This document shows, in pieces, positions 18,196-27,141 of a DNA stretch of 64,000 bases. The position numbers were made by a program, and so were the translations under genes. This DNA comes from Dyadobacter sp. MSC1_007 (lineage in GTDB: Bacteria > Bacteroidota > Bacteroidia > Cytophagales > Spirosomataceae). Position 1 is the first letter of the stretch; every line of letters starts with the position of its first letter. The DNA is taken from assembly GCF_023667495.1 (NCBI RefSeq), contig NZ_JAMOZL010000002.1, positions 248,001-312,000 on the forward strand. The letters are read 5' to 3'. The notes under the pieces are model-generated. The model did no database searches. It saw nothing but the letters and a program-made list of their open reading frames with translations, and was not told where the DNA came from.

Positions 18196-19470
18196 ATGGG
18201 CATGAAGAGTCTCGGGGTGGATATCGGCGGAAGTCACGTCACGGCAAGTGTCATTGATACGTCGGCGCCGGGCAAGCAACCGCTGCATTTCCTTAGAAAA
18301 AGCATCAATAGTTTTGATACCGCTGCTAATATTATCGAAGCCATCAGTGCCTGCATTCGCGAGATCCTGAACGACGGGAATTCGGTTGCTAGAATAGGGA
18401 TCGCATTTCCCGGTCCATTCGATTACGAAAAGGGAGTAAGCACCATTCGTAATGTGGGCGGGAAGTTCGAAAAGACATTCGGTATCCATATCAAACAGGC
18501 CTTGAAGGATGCCACCGGCTTTGGCGACAAGCTGTTCCGGTTTTCCAATGACGCACATTGCTTTGCCGTAGGGGCCTATGCCCGCGCCGAGCTAACCAGT
18601 AAGCGCACTGTTTTTCTCACATTAGGAACAGGGTTTGGCTCTGCATTCATGGAAAACGGAAAGCTAATCACACATCATCCCGCATTGCCGGAAATAGGCG
18701 CATTCTATAATGAGCCGTTTCTGGTGTCAATCGCCGATGATTACTTTGCCACCCGTTGGTTTCATAAGGCATATCGCCAGGCAGCCGGAAGGGAGATCGT
18801 CGGTGTGCAGGAACTTGCTGAAATGAATTCGGATGTGTCTAATGCCATTTTCAATGAGTTTGGTGCTAATCTGGGCTCCTTTCTCAATCCCTGGCTGCAA
18901 AAATTTGAGTGTGACGAATTGGTAATTGGCGGGAATATTTCGAAGGCTAATGTATTGTTTAGCAGTTCATTAAAACAGCATGCAGGGAAAGGCGTAAACA
19001 TAATTTTTTGTGAGGATACCGAGGAATGCATTCTAACCGGCGCTGCTTACATTGCAACGGAGGAAAGCAACAGCGACAATAATAAAGTCGGAAATACTCA
19101 TTCCGTAGAATACGATATTAATGCATTAGTTGAAAAGTTGGCCGATGAACGAACAGCCGTTATTGATGGTAACGGAACAATATCTTGGGAAGCCATCCGG
19201 CAGGAACTCCACATGGCACTTCGGCGAAAGGGCAAGCAAATTCTTTGGTACGATATCAACGCTTGCCTGAAAACCGGCGCGGAACCAGGGACACTATTAA
19301 CAGAAGATCCGGACAATCTTTTCCGCTTTTTTGATATACAAAAAATAGACATGCTACGGCCGGACCCGTCCGTGGATTTGTGCATTGTTTATGGCACCGG
19401 CGCTGCATCATGTAAATGGAATTCATGGTCAGTCAATCTGGCCCGGAAAGCGGAATCTGGTGTATTGTAG
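18196..19470 (+). CDS. ROK family protein with a C-terminal domain shared with the neighbouring isomerase
   Basis: 424 residues from the ATG at 18196 (18202 is also possible; the earlier TTG at 18178 is less likely given the promoter). Residues 5-300 follow the ROK sugar-kinase fold: LGVDIGGSHVTAS at the ATP site, IAFPGPFDY, RFSNDAHCFAVGAYA and LGTGFGSAFMENG. The cysteine zinc cluster of typical ROK kinases is absent; the matching region reads HHPALPEIGAFYNEP. Residues 305-424 are unlike ROK proteins but align in order with the N-terminal domain of the isomerase at 6971 (SWEAIRQEL with GWDSISREV; CIVYGTGAAS with VLVCGEGAAL). It may phosphorylate the imported sugar or sense it. Which of the two is unknown. 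Confidence 0.8.
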   Translation: MGMKSLGVDIGGSHVTASVIDTSAPGKQPLHFLRKSINSFDTAANIIEAISACIREILNDGNSVARIGIAFPGPFDYEKGVSTIRNVGGKFEKTFGIHIKQALKDATGFGDKLFRFSNDAHCFAVGAYARAELTSKRTVFLTLGTGFGSAFMENGKLITHHPALPEIGAFYNEPFLVSIADDYFATRWFHKAYRQAAGREIVGVQELAEMNSDVSNAIFNEFGANLGSFLNPWLQKFECDELVIGGNISKANVLFSSSLKQHAGKGVNIIFCEDTEECILTGAAYIATEESNSDNNKVGNTHSVEYDINALVEKLADERTAVIDGNGTISWEAIRQELHMALRRKGKQILWYDINACLKTGAEPGTLLTEDPDNLFRFFDIQKIDMLRPDPSVDLCIVYGTGAASCKWNSWSVNLARKAESGVL

Positions 19471-19495
19471 AAGGTAACTTAAAAACAACATTGCC

Positions 19496-20905
19496 TTGCA
19501 AACAAAACAGGTAAAACACTTTATATCCCTTATCACGCTTATTGCGGCGCTGGGAGGCTTCCTATTCGGGTTCGATATGGCCGTGGTAAGCGGTATTATC
19601 GAGCCGGTCAGAGAGCAATATGGCCTGTCTGCTGCGGAAGAGGGTTTGTTTGTTTCGTTTGCACTGGTGGGCTGCATCGCAGGGGTTGCATTTTCGGGAT
19701 ACCTGAGCGATAAAATAGGACGGAAAAAAGTGCTGTTTATTGCAGCTGCACTATTCCTCTTCGCCGCAATCGGGTTCTCGCTGGCAGGCACTTACACGAT
19801 ACTTATCATCTTTCGCATACTCGCTGGCGTGGGCGTGGGCGTTGCATCCAATATATCGCCCCTTTACATTTCTGAAATAGCCCCGGCGCATAAGCGGGGT
19901 GGGTTGGTCACCTTTTATCAACTGGCCATTACCATTGGCGTATTGGCGGCTTACATGAGCAACCTGTTTTTGCAGCGGTACGCCATAGCGAACGCCGAGG
20001 TGGGCAGCGGTCTGTTTCATTGGCTGTTTGTCGGGGAGGTTTGGCGTGGAATGTTCTTCGTGAGCGTCATTCCCGCGTCGTTATTCTGCGCGCTACTCTC
20101 TATCGTGCCCGAAAGCCCGCGCTGGCTAGCAAAAAATGGCCGCAACGAGGAAGCATTGGACATTCTCGTGAAAATCAATGGTGAAGAAGGCGGACGTTTT
20201 GAACTCGAAGCGATCAAGGAAGTAGCGGCCCAGAAATCGGGTGGAGTGAAGGAGCTCATGAAATTCCCGTTACGCGGATTGTTAGTAATGACCATGATAC
20301 TGACCGCATTATCGCAGTTTAGCGGCATTAACGGAGTCATTTTTTACGGTCCCACGATTTTAAAATCGGCCGGGATAGTGACCAGTGATGCATTGCTTTA
20401 CCAGGTAATGCTGGGCACGGCGAGTATGCTGTTTACCCTCATTGCAATTTGGAAAGTGGATACCTGGGGGCGCAGATCGCTTTATCTGATCGGCTCTTTT
20501 TGGGCGGCTGTGGCGCTTGCATTGACCGGTCTGTGCTTTGTATACGGCATTAACGGCTGGGGTATGTTGCTGTGTATCATCTTGTTTTTGCTATTTTTTG
20601 CATTCTCGCTCGGGCCATTGAAATTCGTGATAGCCACGGAAGTTTTTCCAATGCACATCCGGGGCACGGCATTATCTATCTGCATTATGACAATGTGGGT
20701 TTCGGACTGGATCGTGAACCTGCTGTTTCCCATTATGCGGGATGGACTAGGGATCGCCAACACCTTTTTTGTATTCTCATTCTTCTGCGTGTGCTCCTAT
20801 GTATACGCCAGAATGAAGTTATTCGAGACAAAGGGTAAGCGGCTGGAAGAGATCGAGCAGCTCCTGAATGCGCGCAATGCAGGGGCAGAAATGAATGTAT
20901 CGTGA
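19496..20905 (+). CDS. MFS sugar transporter (sugar porter family)
   Basis: 469 residues with about twelve transmembrane helices. Sugar-porter signatures are present: GFLFGFDMAVVSG in helix 1, GYLSDKIGRKKVL between helices 2 and 3, PESPRWLAKNGR after helix 6, TEVFPMHIRGTALS before the last helices, and FETKGKRLEEIE as the PETKG-like end. It is an inner-membrane proton-coupled or facilitated importer, probably for mannose or a related monosaccharide given the operon. No ATG is available: the frame is closed upstream at 19475 and the first good codon is TTG at 19496, 25 bp after the ROK stop. That suggests translational coupling to the ROK gene. Confidence 0.92.
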   Translation: MQTKQVKHFISLITLIAALGGFLFGFDMAVVSGIIEPVREQYGLSAAEEGLFVSFALVGCIAGVAFSGYLSDKIGRKKVLFIAAALFLFAAIGFSLAGTYTILIIFRILAGVGVGVASNISPLYISEIAPAHKRGGLVTFYQLAITIGVLAAYMSNLFLQRYAIANAEVGSGLFHWLFVGEVWRGMFFVSVIPASLFCALLSIVPESPRWLAKNGRNEEALDILVKINGEEGGRFELEAIKEVAAQKSGGVKELMKFPLRGLLVMTMILTALSQFSGINGVIFYGPTILKSAGIVTSDALLYQVMLGTASMLFTLIAIWKVDTWGRRSLYLIGSFWAAVALALTGLCFVYGINGWGMLLCIILFLLFFAFSLGPLKFVIATEVFPMHIRGTALSICIMTMWVSDWIVNLLFPIMRDGLGIANTFFVFSFFCVCSYVYARMKLFETKGKRLEEIEQLLNARNAGAEMNVS

Positions 20906-20992
20906 AAAGCAAACATAGTATCATAAAGTGTTAATGTGCCACCAATTTGCTGGATTAATTGATAATAAATTTGCACAATGACGTGTATTAAA

Positions 20993-23314
20993 ATGAAAAG
21001 GAATTTTTTACTTCTGGCCGTAATAACCGGCGTAATTGCCTTTCTGGCGGTCTCTTGTTTCAAAAAGAACGGGACATTGCAGACCAAATCAGGCGATGGC
21101 CCTGTCAGCTATAATTTTGATATCCGCCCGATCCTTTCCGATAAATGTTACGCATGTCACGGGCCCGATGCAAAGAAGCGCGAGGCCGGCCTGAGGCTCG
21201 ACGTTGCCGAAAGTGCCTACGCCAAATTGAAGGATGGCAAAGGCTACGCGATTTTCCCGGGCAAGCCCGAACAGTCGGAAGTGTATAAAAGGATTACCTC
21301 GGTAGACCCGTCGTACCAGATGCCGACGCCGGAGTCGCATTTGGGACTTTTGAATGAAAATGAGATCGGGCTCGTGAAAAAATGGATCGAGCAGGGAGCC
21401 AAGTATGAGAAGCACTGGGCATTTACCACGCCGGTATTGCCCGCTGTGCCGGAAGTTTCCAGCGAAGACTGGCCCAAAAACGAGATCGACCATTTTGTAT
21501 TACAAAAAATGGAAGGCGTGGGCCTGTCCCCGAACGAGGAAGCCGACAAAAGCCATTTGCTGAAAAGGGTAGCGCTGGATTTGACAGGCCTTCCGCCGAC
21601 GGTGGAAATGCAGAAAAAATTTGAAGCCGACGGAGGTGAAAAAGCCTACGAAAAAATCGTGGACGAGCTGCTCGCCCAGAAAACTTACGGCGAGAAAATG
21701 GCCATTTACTGGCTGGATGTGGCCCGTTATGCGGATTCCTACGGTTACCAGGACGACGAATACCGGACCCAGTGGCCGTGGCGCGACTGGCTGATCAATG
21801 CATTCAACAAAAATTTAAGCTACGACCAGTTCCTGTCCTGGCAGATTGCAGGGGATATGCTGCCCAATGCGAACAAAGAGCAGGTCCTGGCAACCGCATT
21901 TTTCCGCAACCATAAATACACCGAAGAAGGCGGTGTGATCCCGGAGGAATACCGCATTGAATACAATATCGACAAAACCAAGACTTTCAGTACCGGGGTT
22001 TTAGGGCTTACAGTGGAATGCGCGCAATGCCATGACCACAAGTATGACCCTATTTCGCAGGAAGATTACTACCGGATGTTCGCGTTTTTCAATAACTCCA
22101 AAGAACAGGGTTTCGAAGGCGATATTTCCCGGACCAAACCGGCCAAAATGCCCGTGATGACGATTTCGGATGAAGAGGCAAAAACTTTGTTGAAGTTCAT
22201 TAACAGGCCGGATACAAGCAAACTGATGGTTTCGGTGCTCGGTGACCTGGACACGCTCCGGCCAACGCACATCCTCAACCGCGGCGTTTATGACGCCCCC
22301 GGACGTGTGGTTACAGCGGCTGCATTGCCCGCTGTAATGAAATTTGACACCATTAAACTTCCCCAAAATAGGCTGGGCCTTGCCAAATGGACCACCAGCA
22401 AAAGCAACCCATTGACGGCAAGGGTTTTTGTGAACCAGATCTGGCAGGAATTCTTTGGTCGCGGCATTGTGAAAAGTACCGGTGACTTCGGGATGCAGGG
22501 CGACTTGCCCACCAATCCGGCATTGCTCGACTGGCTTGCAGTTGATTTTATGAACCATGGTTGGGATATCAAAAGACTGGTGAAACAAATCGTGACATCG
22601 GCTACCTACCGGCAGTCGGCCAAGATCACCGAGGAAAAACTCAAAGCCGATCCTGACAACATTTACCTTTCCCACGGCCCTCGTTACAGGCTTCCGGCCG
22701 AGCTGGTCAGGGATATGGTGCTTTCGACAAGCGGATTATTGAACCCAAAAATCGGTGGGCCGAGCGTGAAACCCTACCAGCCGAAAGGGCTTTGGGAGGC
22801 TGCAACCTCAGGTCGGGGCACACTGCGGACCTATCAGCAGGACCGGGGAGACGCATTGTACCGCAGGGGCATGTACACCTTTATCAAACTGACCGTGCCA
22901 CCACCCTCGATGATCATTTTCGATGCCAGTAACCGCGACCATTGCGAGATCAAGCGCTCCAAGACAAATACGCCTTTGCAGGCGCTGGTCATGCTCAACG
23001 ACCCGACGGTGCTGGAAGCATCCAGGGTCCTTGCCGAACGGATGATCGTCAAGTCGGCAGATGTCCAGGCCAATATCAGGGCATCGTTCCAGCGGATCGT
23101 GTGCCGCCAGCCGACAGAAAAGGAAATGAAGCTTTTGACAGAGTATTATAACAGCGAAGCTTCGACATTTTCCAAAGACAAGAAGCACGCTTTCAAAGTG
23201 CTGAACGTGGGGGAATATCCCCACGAACCGAAAGTAAACGAAGTACAAGCAGCAGCGCTCATGCGGGTGATCAATGCGCTGTACAATATGGAAGAAACAA
23301 TTACAAAAAGCTAA
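20993..23314 (+). CDS. PSD1 and planctomycete cytochrome c domain protein (DUF1549/DUF1553)
   Basis: 773 residues from ATG 20993; ATG 20978 is also in frame, but TAAATTTG at 20966-20973 may be the -7 box, leaving too little leader. A lipoprotein signal ends LAVSC. The PSCyt1 domain has the haem-binding motif CYACH (Cys52, Cys55, His56). The DUF1549 domain follows (WPKNEIDHFVLQKM; YWLDVARYADSYGYQDDE) and then DUF1553 in the C-terminal half (NPLTARVFVNQIWQEFFGRGIV; YRLPAELVRDMVL; RRGMYTFIKLTVPPPSM; TNTPLQALVMLNDP). These proteins are abundant in Planctomycetes and occur beside DUF1501 proteins; no enzymatic reaction is established. It is the first of three linked genes. Confidence 0.9.
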   Translation: MKRNFLLLAVITGVIAFLAVSCFKKNGTLQTKSGDGPVSYNFDIRPILSDKCYACHGPDAKKREAGLRLDVAESAYAKLKDGKGYAIFPGKPEQSEVYKRITSVDPSYQMPTPESHLGLLNENEIGLVKKWIEQGAKYEKHWAFTTPVLPAVPEVSSEDWPKNEIDHFVLQKMEGVGLSPNEEADKSHLLKRVALDLTGLPPTVEMQKKFEADGGEKAYEKIVDELLAQKTYGEKMAIYWLDVARYADSYGYQDDEYRTQWPWRDWLINAFNKNLSYDQFLSWQIAGDMLPNANKEQVLATAFFRNHKYTEEGGVIPEEYRIEYNIDKTKTFSTGVLGLTVECAQCHDHKYDPISQEDYYRMFAFFNNSKEQGFEGDISRTKPAKMPVMTISDEEAKTLLKFINRPDTSKLMVSVLGDLDTLRPTHILNRGVYDAPGRVVTAAALPAVMKFDTIKLPQNRLGLAKWTTSKSNPLTARVFVNQIWQEFFGRGIVKSTGDFGMQGDLPTNPALLDWLAVDFMNHGWDIKRLVKQIVTSATYRQSAKITEEKLKADPDNIYLSHGPRYRLPAELVRDMVLSTSGLLNPKIGGPSVKPYQPKGLWEAATSGRGTLRTYQQDRGDALYRRGMYTFIKLTVPPPSMIIFDASNRDHCEIKRSKTNTPLQALVMLNDPTVLEASRVLAERMIVKSADVQANIRASFQRIVCRQPTEKEMKLLTEYYNSEASTFSKDKKHAFKVLNVGEYPHEPKVNEVQAAALMRVINALYNMEETITKS

Positions 23315-23324
23315 ACCGCAAATC

Positions 23325-24785
23325 ATGGAAAAGCCAATATTTGATTTTGGGATCAATACTACGCGCAGGCACTTTTTGTCTAAACTGAGCCTTGGGCTTG
23401 GAAGCGCGGCGCTTGGGTCACTTTTGATACCTGACCTTTTCAAAGGTGGTGGCGGGGACGCAGGGGTAGACGAGCTGATGGCCGGTCTGCCGCATTTCGC
23501 TCCAAAAGCCAAGCGGGTCATTTATCTGTTCCAAAACGGCGCGCCATCGCAGCTGGATTTGTTCGACTACAAGCCGATGCTCAACAAGATGCACGGACAG
23601 GACCTGCCAGAATCCATCCGTGGTACCCAGCGGTTGACGGGTATGACGGCCAACCAGGCCAAATTCCCATTGGCGGGATCGATATTCAACTTTAAGCAGC
23701 ATGGTAAAAGCGGGGCATGGATGAGCGAACTGCTGCCGCATATGGCTAGCATTGCCGATGATCTTTGCATTATCAAAACCCTGAATACAGAAGCGATCAA
23801 CCACGATCCGGCTCTTACGTTCTTTCAGACCGGGGCCCAGGTTGGTAACCGGCCGAGCTTTGGCTCATGGCTGAGCTACGGGCTTGGCAGTGAAAACCAG
23901 AACCTGCCCGGCTTCTGCGTATTGCTGTCCAGGGGCAAGGGCAATGGTCAGGGGGTGTACTCCAAATTATGGACCAATGGCTTTCTGGATTCGGTGCACC
24001 AGGGCGTGCAGTTCAGCAGCGGTGAAAATCCGGTGCTGTATCTCAATGATCCCGACGGCATGGACAGGACGCAGCGCCGCAAAATGCTCGACAATCTCGC
24101 CGAGCTCAACCAGGGCACATACAACGAGTTTGGGGACCCGGAAATCACCGCCAAAGTCCAACAATACGAAATGGCGTTCCGCATGCAAACTGCCGTGCCA
24201 GAAATCACCGACATGAGCAAAGAGCCTGAATCGATCGTGAAAATGTACGGTCCAGAATGCCTGGTACCCGGAACTTATGCGGCCAACTGCCTGCTGGCAA
24301 GGAAGTTGTCCGAGCAGGGCGTGCGGTTTGTACAACTTTACCACCAGGGCTGGGACAGCCATGGCGGGCTACCGACCGAGATCAAAGGACAATGCATGGA
24401 CGTCGACCAGGCGTCGGCAGCATTGATCACCGACCTTAAACAACGCGGATTACTGGATGAAACGCTGGTGATCTGGGGCGGGGAATTTGGCCGTACCAAC
24501 TACTGCCAGGGAACACTCACCAAAGACAACTACGGCCGCGACCACCACCCGAGGGCATTTACCGTCTGGATGGCAGGAGGTGGCGTGAAGCCGGGGATAG
24601 TGTACGGAGAGACCGACGAGTTCGGATATAATATCGTCAAAGACCCTGTCCATGTTCACGACTTTCATGCAACGATCCTGAACCAACTCGGCCTGGACCA
24701 CGAAAAACTAGTATTCAAACACCAGGGACGTCGCTACCGGCTTACGGATGTGGCTGGAAAGCTGGTTAAGGGCATCATTGCTTAG
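23325..24785 (+). CDS. DUF1501 domain protein with Tat signal
   Basis: 486 residues from the ATG at 23325, which lies 10 bp after the DUF1553 stop; an upstream in-frame codon at 23274 would overlap that gene. The N-terminus TTRRHFLSKLSLGLGSAALGSLL is a twin-arginine signal (Arg14, Arg15), so the protein is exported folded. The body is a sulfatase-like DUF1501 fold: RVIYLFQNGAPSQLDLFDYKP, VRFVQLYHQGWDSHGG, LVIWGGEFGRTNY and NYGRDHHPRAFTVWMAGGG. It almost always pairs with DUF1549/DUF1553 cytochromes. The partnership suggests a periplasmic redox or sugar-modifying function, but no substrate is known. Confidence 0.92.
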   Translation: MEKPIFDFGINTTRRHFLSKLSLGLGSAALGSLLIPDLFKGGGGDAGVDELMAGLPHFAPKAKRVIYLFQNGAPSQLDLFDYKPMLNKMHGQDLPESIRGTQRLTGMTANQAKFPLAGSIFNFKQHGKSGAWMSELLPHMASIADDLCIIKTLNTEAINHDPALTFFQTGAQVGNRPSFGSWLSYGLGSENQNLPGFCVLLSRGKGNGQGVYSKLWTNGFLDSVHQGVQFSSGENPVLYLNDPDGMDRTQRRKMLDNLAELNQGTYNEFGDPEITAKVQQYEMAFRMQTAVPEITDMSKEPESIVKMYGPECLVPGTYAANCLLARKLSEQGVRFVQLYHQGWDSHGGLPTEIKGQCMDVDQASAALITDLKQRGLLDETLVIWGGEFGRTNYCQGTLTKDNYGRDHHPRAFTVWMAGGGVKPGIVYGETDEFGYNIVKDPVHVHDFHATILNQLGLDHEKLVFKHQGRRYRLTDVAGKLVKGIIA

Positions 24786-24788
24786 TTA

Positions 24789-24872
24789 TTGCCACGAAGA
24801 CACGAATTTACACGAATTCTAAAAAGCATTCGTGCAAATTCATGGTCCGCCGCCGCGGTGCCTTCGTGGCAA
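24789..24872. repeat. large imperfect palindromic repeat (CACGAA-type)
   Basis: The outer arms TTGCCACGAAG (24789-24799) and CTTCGTGGCAA (24862-24872) are perfect complements over 11 bp. The inner arms at 24801-24817 and 24828-24844 match at 15 of 17 positions. The right side carries 17 extra bases rich in CCG (24845-24861). Such CACGAA-rich palindromes occur scattered in environmental genomes; the family here is not identified. It fills the gap between the DUF1501 gene and the next gene and supplies a misleading ATG at 24842. Confidence 0.75.
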
Positions 24873-24898
24873 ATAAATCATTACAAACCCAAACTACA

Positions 24899-27061
24899 GT
24901 GCGCAGATATTTATCAGATTGGAAAGGGCTGATCTACAATTTGGCCTTCTTCCTCAACGGGTTACTCGTATTTCTCCTGCTTTTTGAAGACCGCTTTACT
25001 GTCCCGATCTGGATGCAGGCGGTCGGCAGGATGCACCCTTTGGTCTTACACTTCCCGCTGGTAGTGCTGATCCTGTATTGCTTATGGGTCGTGATCGTCG
25101 AAAAGCCTGATTCCACCCGCTGGAATGCCCAGTTGGCGGATAGTTTGTTGATCATCGGTACACTTACTGCGGTTGTCGCTGCATTTTCAGGATTTATTTT
25201 GTCCAAGGAAGACGGCTACGAATCCGACACATTACTTTGGCACAAATGGCTGGGAATTGCCATTTCGCTGATGAGCATTGTTTTGTATGGCAGCCGCAAA
25301 TACCTGGCTCCCTGGAAACTGCATTCCAAATTGATCGTAGGGGCATTTTTGGTAATCGTATTTGTAGGCGGGCACCTGGGTGGGAATCTCACCCATGGTG
25401 AAGATTTCCTGATTTCACCGCTTGGACCATCACAGGACGAAACGCCCAAAGTCGCATTTGAAGAAGCCAAAGTTTTCGATAACCTGGTCAAACCCGTGTT
25501 GGAACAAAAATGCCTTTCCTGCCACAATGAAGAGAAAGCGAAGGGCGGTTTGCAGATCCAGACCCAGGCATTGCTGGTCAAAGGAGGCAAGGGCGGCATG
25601 TTGTGGGATACCACCAAAGCAGACCTCGGACTGCTGATCAGCAGGCTGCATTTACCATTGGAAGACAAAAAACACATGCCCCCACGTGGGAAAGTCCAGC
25701 TAACGGACGAGGAAATAGTGCTTTTGGCGGCTTGGGTGAAAGGCGGCTCGCGTTTCGACCAGATGGTGAGCTCGCTCTCGCCGCAAAGCCCGGTATATGC
25801 TTATGCGCAAAACGTGTTAGGAGGCGGCCGTACCGAAGAGCAATATGATTTCAGCGGCGCCGATGCCGACGAAGTTAAAAAGCTGAACACGACATACCGG
25901 CTCATCAAACCATTATCGGCCGAATCGCCTGCATTGTTTGTGAATTTTTATAACCGTGCCAATTTCAAAAGTGAGGATATCGAAGGGTTAATGCCTTTGA
26001 AAGGACAGATCGTTTCGATGGACCTGAGCAAAATGCCGGTGAAGGATGAAGATATCAAGCGCCTGGCCCAGTTCCCCGAACTCCGCAAGCTGATCCTGAA
26101 CTTCACCGACGTGACCGGCGCCACTTTGGGAGAGCTCAAAAAACTCACCAAGCTACGCGAACTGTCGTTGAGCGGCACGGCCGTCAAAATGGCTCAAATT
26201 AAAACCCTGGAATCTATTCCATCCCTGAAAAAGGTATACATATGGAGCACCGGGTTGAGTGTCGAAGAGCTTGCGACATTGAAAAAAGGGCAGAAAATAG
26301 CATTTGAAACAGGTTTCCGCAGCGATACACTGGTCCTGGCCCTTAACCCGCCGATCATCGTCACTGAAAAACAACTCATTTCCAAAGACGAAAAAGTAAC
26401 CTTAAAACACCAGATAGCAGGGACCGTCATCCGCTATACGCTGGATGGCACCGAGCCCGACAGCACAAAATCCCTGGTCTACGACAAGCCGATTGCCATT
26501 ACCAAAAACAGCACATTGAAAGCCAGGGCGTTCAGGGCAGGCTGGTATGGCAGCAAGCAGGTTGATAAGGTGTTTTTCAAAGCAGGATATCCGGTTGACA
26601 GTGCGCAGCTGCTCACGCCGGTCGACCCCGGCTACAAAGGAAAAGGGGCGGCCTCATTGTTCGACGGCAAAGTGGGCGATACCGAGCGCGTGAGCGGGAC
26701 CTGGCTGGGCTTCAACCAGAATGACTTTCAAGGTTACCTGTACTTTAAAAAGCCGGTACAGGCCGCTAATGTCACCATTAGCATGCTCCGGAACATCGGA
26801 AGCTATATTTTCCCGCCAACACGCATTGAAGTATGGGGCGGTGCCAATGAGAAATCGCTTAAACTACTGAAAGTAATCAGTCCGGAAGTACCTAAGAAGG
26901 ATATACCTGGCGCCGAAAACCTTGTTTACGAGGCGGCATTCGAGCCACAGCAGCTGAGTTGCATTAAGGTGGTGGCTAAGCCATTATCCAAAATCCCGGA
27001 ATGGCATGGAGGCAAGGGCGGAAAAGGCTGGATGTTCATTGATGAATTGATCGTGAACTAG
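24899..27061 (+). CDS. membrane-anchored cytochrome c / LRR / chitobiase-C-like protein
   Basis: 720 residues from the GTG at 24899, chosen because the earlier ATG at 24842 lies inside the palindromic repeat and the product then begins VRRYLSDWKGLIYNLAFFLNG. Four or five transmembrane helices follow (residues 10-160). A PSCyt1 cytochrome domain carries CLSCH (Cys205 to His209). A short leucine-rich-repeat region comes next (MPVKDEDIKRLAQFPELRKLIL). A chitobiase/hexosaminidase C-terminal-like sandwich (VIRYTLDGTEPDSTKS) and a final discoidin-like beta domain complete it. It probably carries electrons or anchors the DUF1553 and DUF1501 proteins at the inner membrane. The role is inferred from association only. 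Confidence 0.85.
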   Translation: MRRYLSDWKGLIYNLAFFLNGLLVFLLLFEDRFTVPIWMQAVGRMHPLVLHFPLVVLILYCLWVVIVEKPDSTRWNAQLADSLLIIGTLTAVVAAFSGFILSKEDGYESDTLLWHKWLGIAISLMSIVLYGSRKYLAPWKLHSKLIVGAFLVIVFVGGHLGGNLTHGEDFLISPLGPSQDETPKVAFEEAKVFDNLVKPVLEQKCLSCHNEEKAKGGLQIQTQALLVKGGKGGMLWDTTKADLGLLISRLHLPLEDKKHMPPRGKVQLTDEEIVLLAAWVKGGSRFDQMVSSLSPQSPVYAYAQNVLGGGRTEEQYDFSGADADEVKKLNTTYRLIKPLSAESPALFVNFYNRANFKSEDIEGLMPLKGQIVSMDLSKMPVKDEDIKRLAQFPELRKLILNFTDVTGATLGELKKLTKLRELSLSGTAVKMAQIKTLESIPSLKKVYIWSTGLSVEELATLKKGQKIAFETGFRSDTLVLALNPPIIVTEKQLISKDEKVTLKHQIAGTVIRYTLDGTEPDSTKSLVYDKPIAITKNSTLKARAFRAGWYGSKQVDKVFFKAGYPVDSAQLLTPVDPGYKGKGAASLFDGKVGDTERVSGTWLGFNQNDFQGYLYFKKPVQAANVTISMLRNIGSYIFPPTRIEVWGGANEKSLKLLKVISPEVPKKDIPGAENLVYEAAFEPQQLSCIKVVAKPLSKIPEWHGGKGGKGWMFIDELIVN

Positions 27062-27088
27062 CAGTCAGCATTAGCATTTAAATCAGGC

Positions 27089-27133
27089 CCGTTGCCTGGA
27101 TCCGGACTTTCGGACCAGGCAACGGCTTTTTTT
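27089..27133 (+). terminator. rho-independent terminator after the cytochrome/LRR gene
   Basis: CCGTTGCCTGG (27089-27099) pairs perfectly with CCAGGCAACGG (27115-27125), with an inner TCCG/CGGA stem, and then CTTTTTTT. It separates two convergent genes. Confidence 0.93.
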
Positions 27134-27141
27134 ATGCCATT

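Noticed and set aside
20978-20992. Upstream ATG of the DUF1553 protein
   Set aside because: A possible -7 box at 20966-20973 would put the transcription start at this codon; ATG 20993 gives a normal lipoprotein signal. Not fully excluded.
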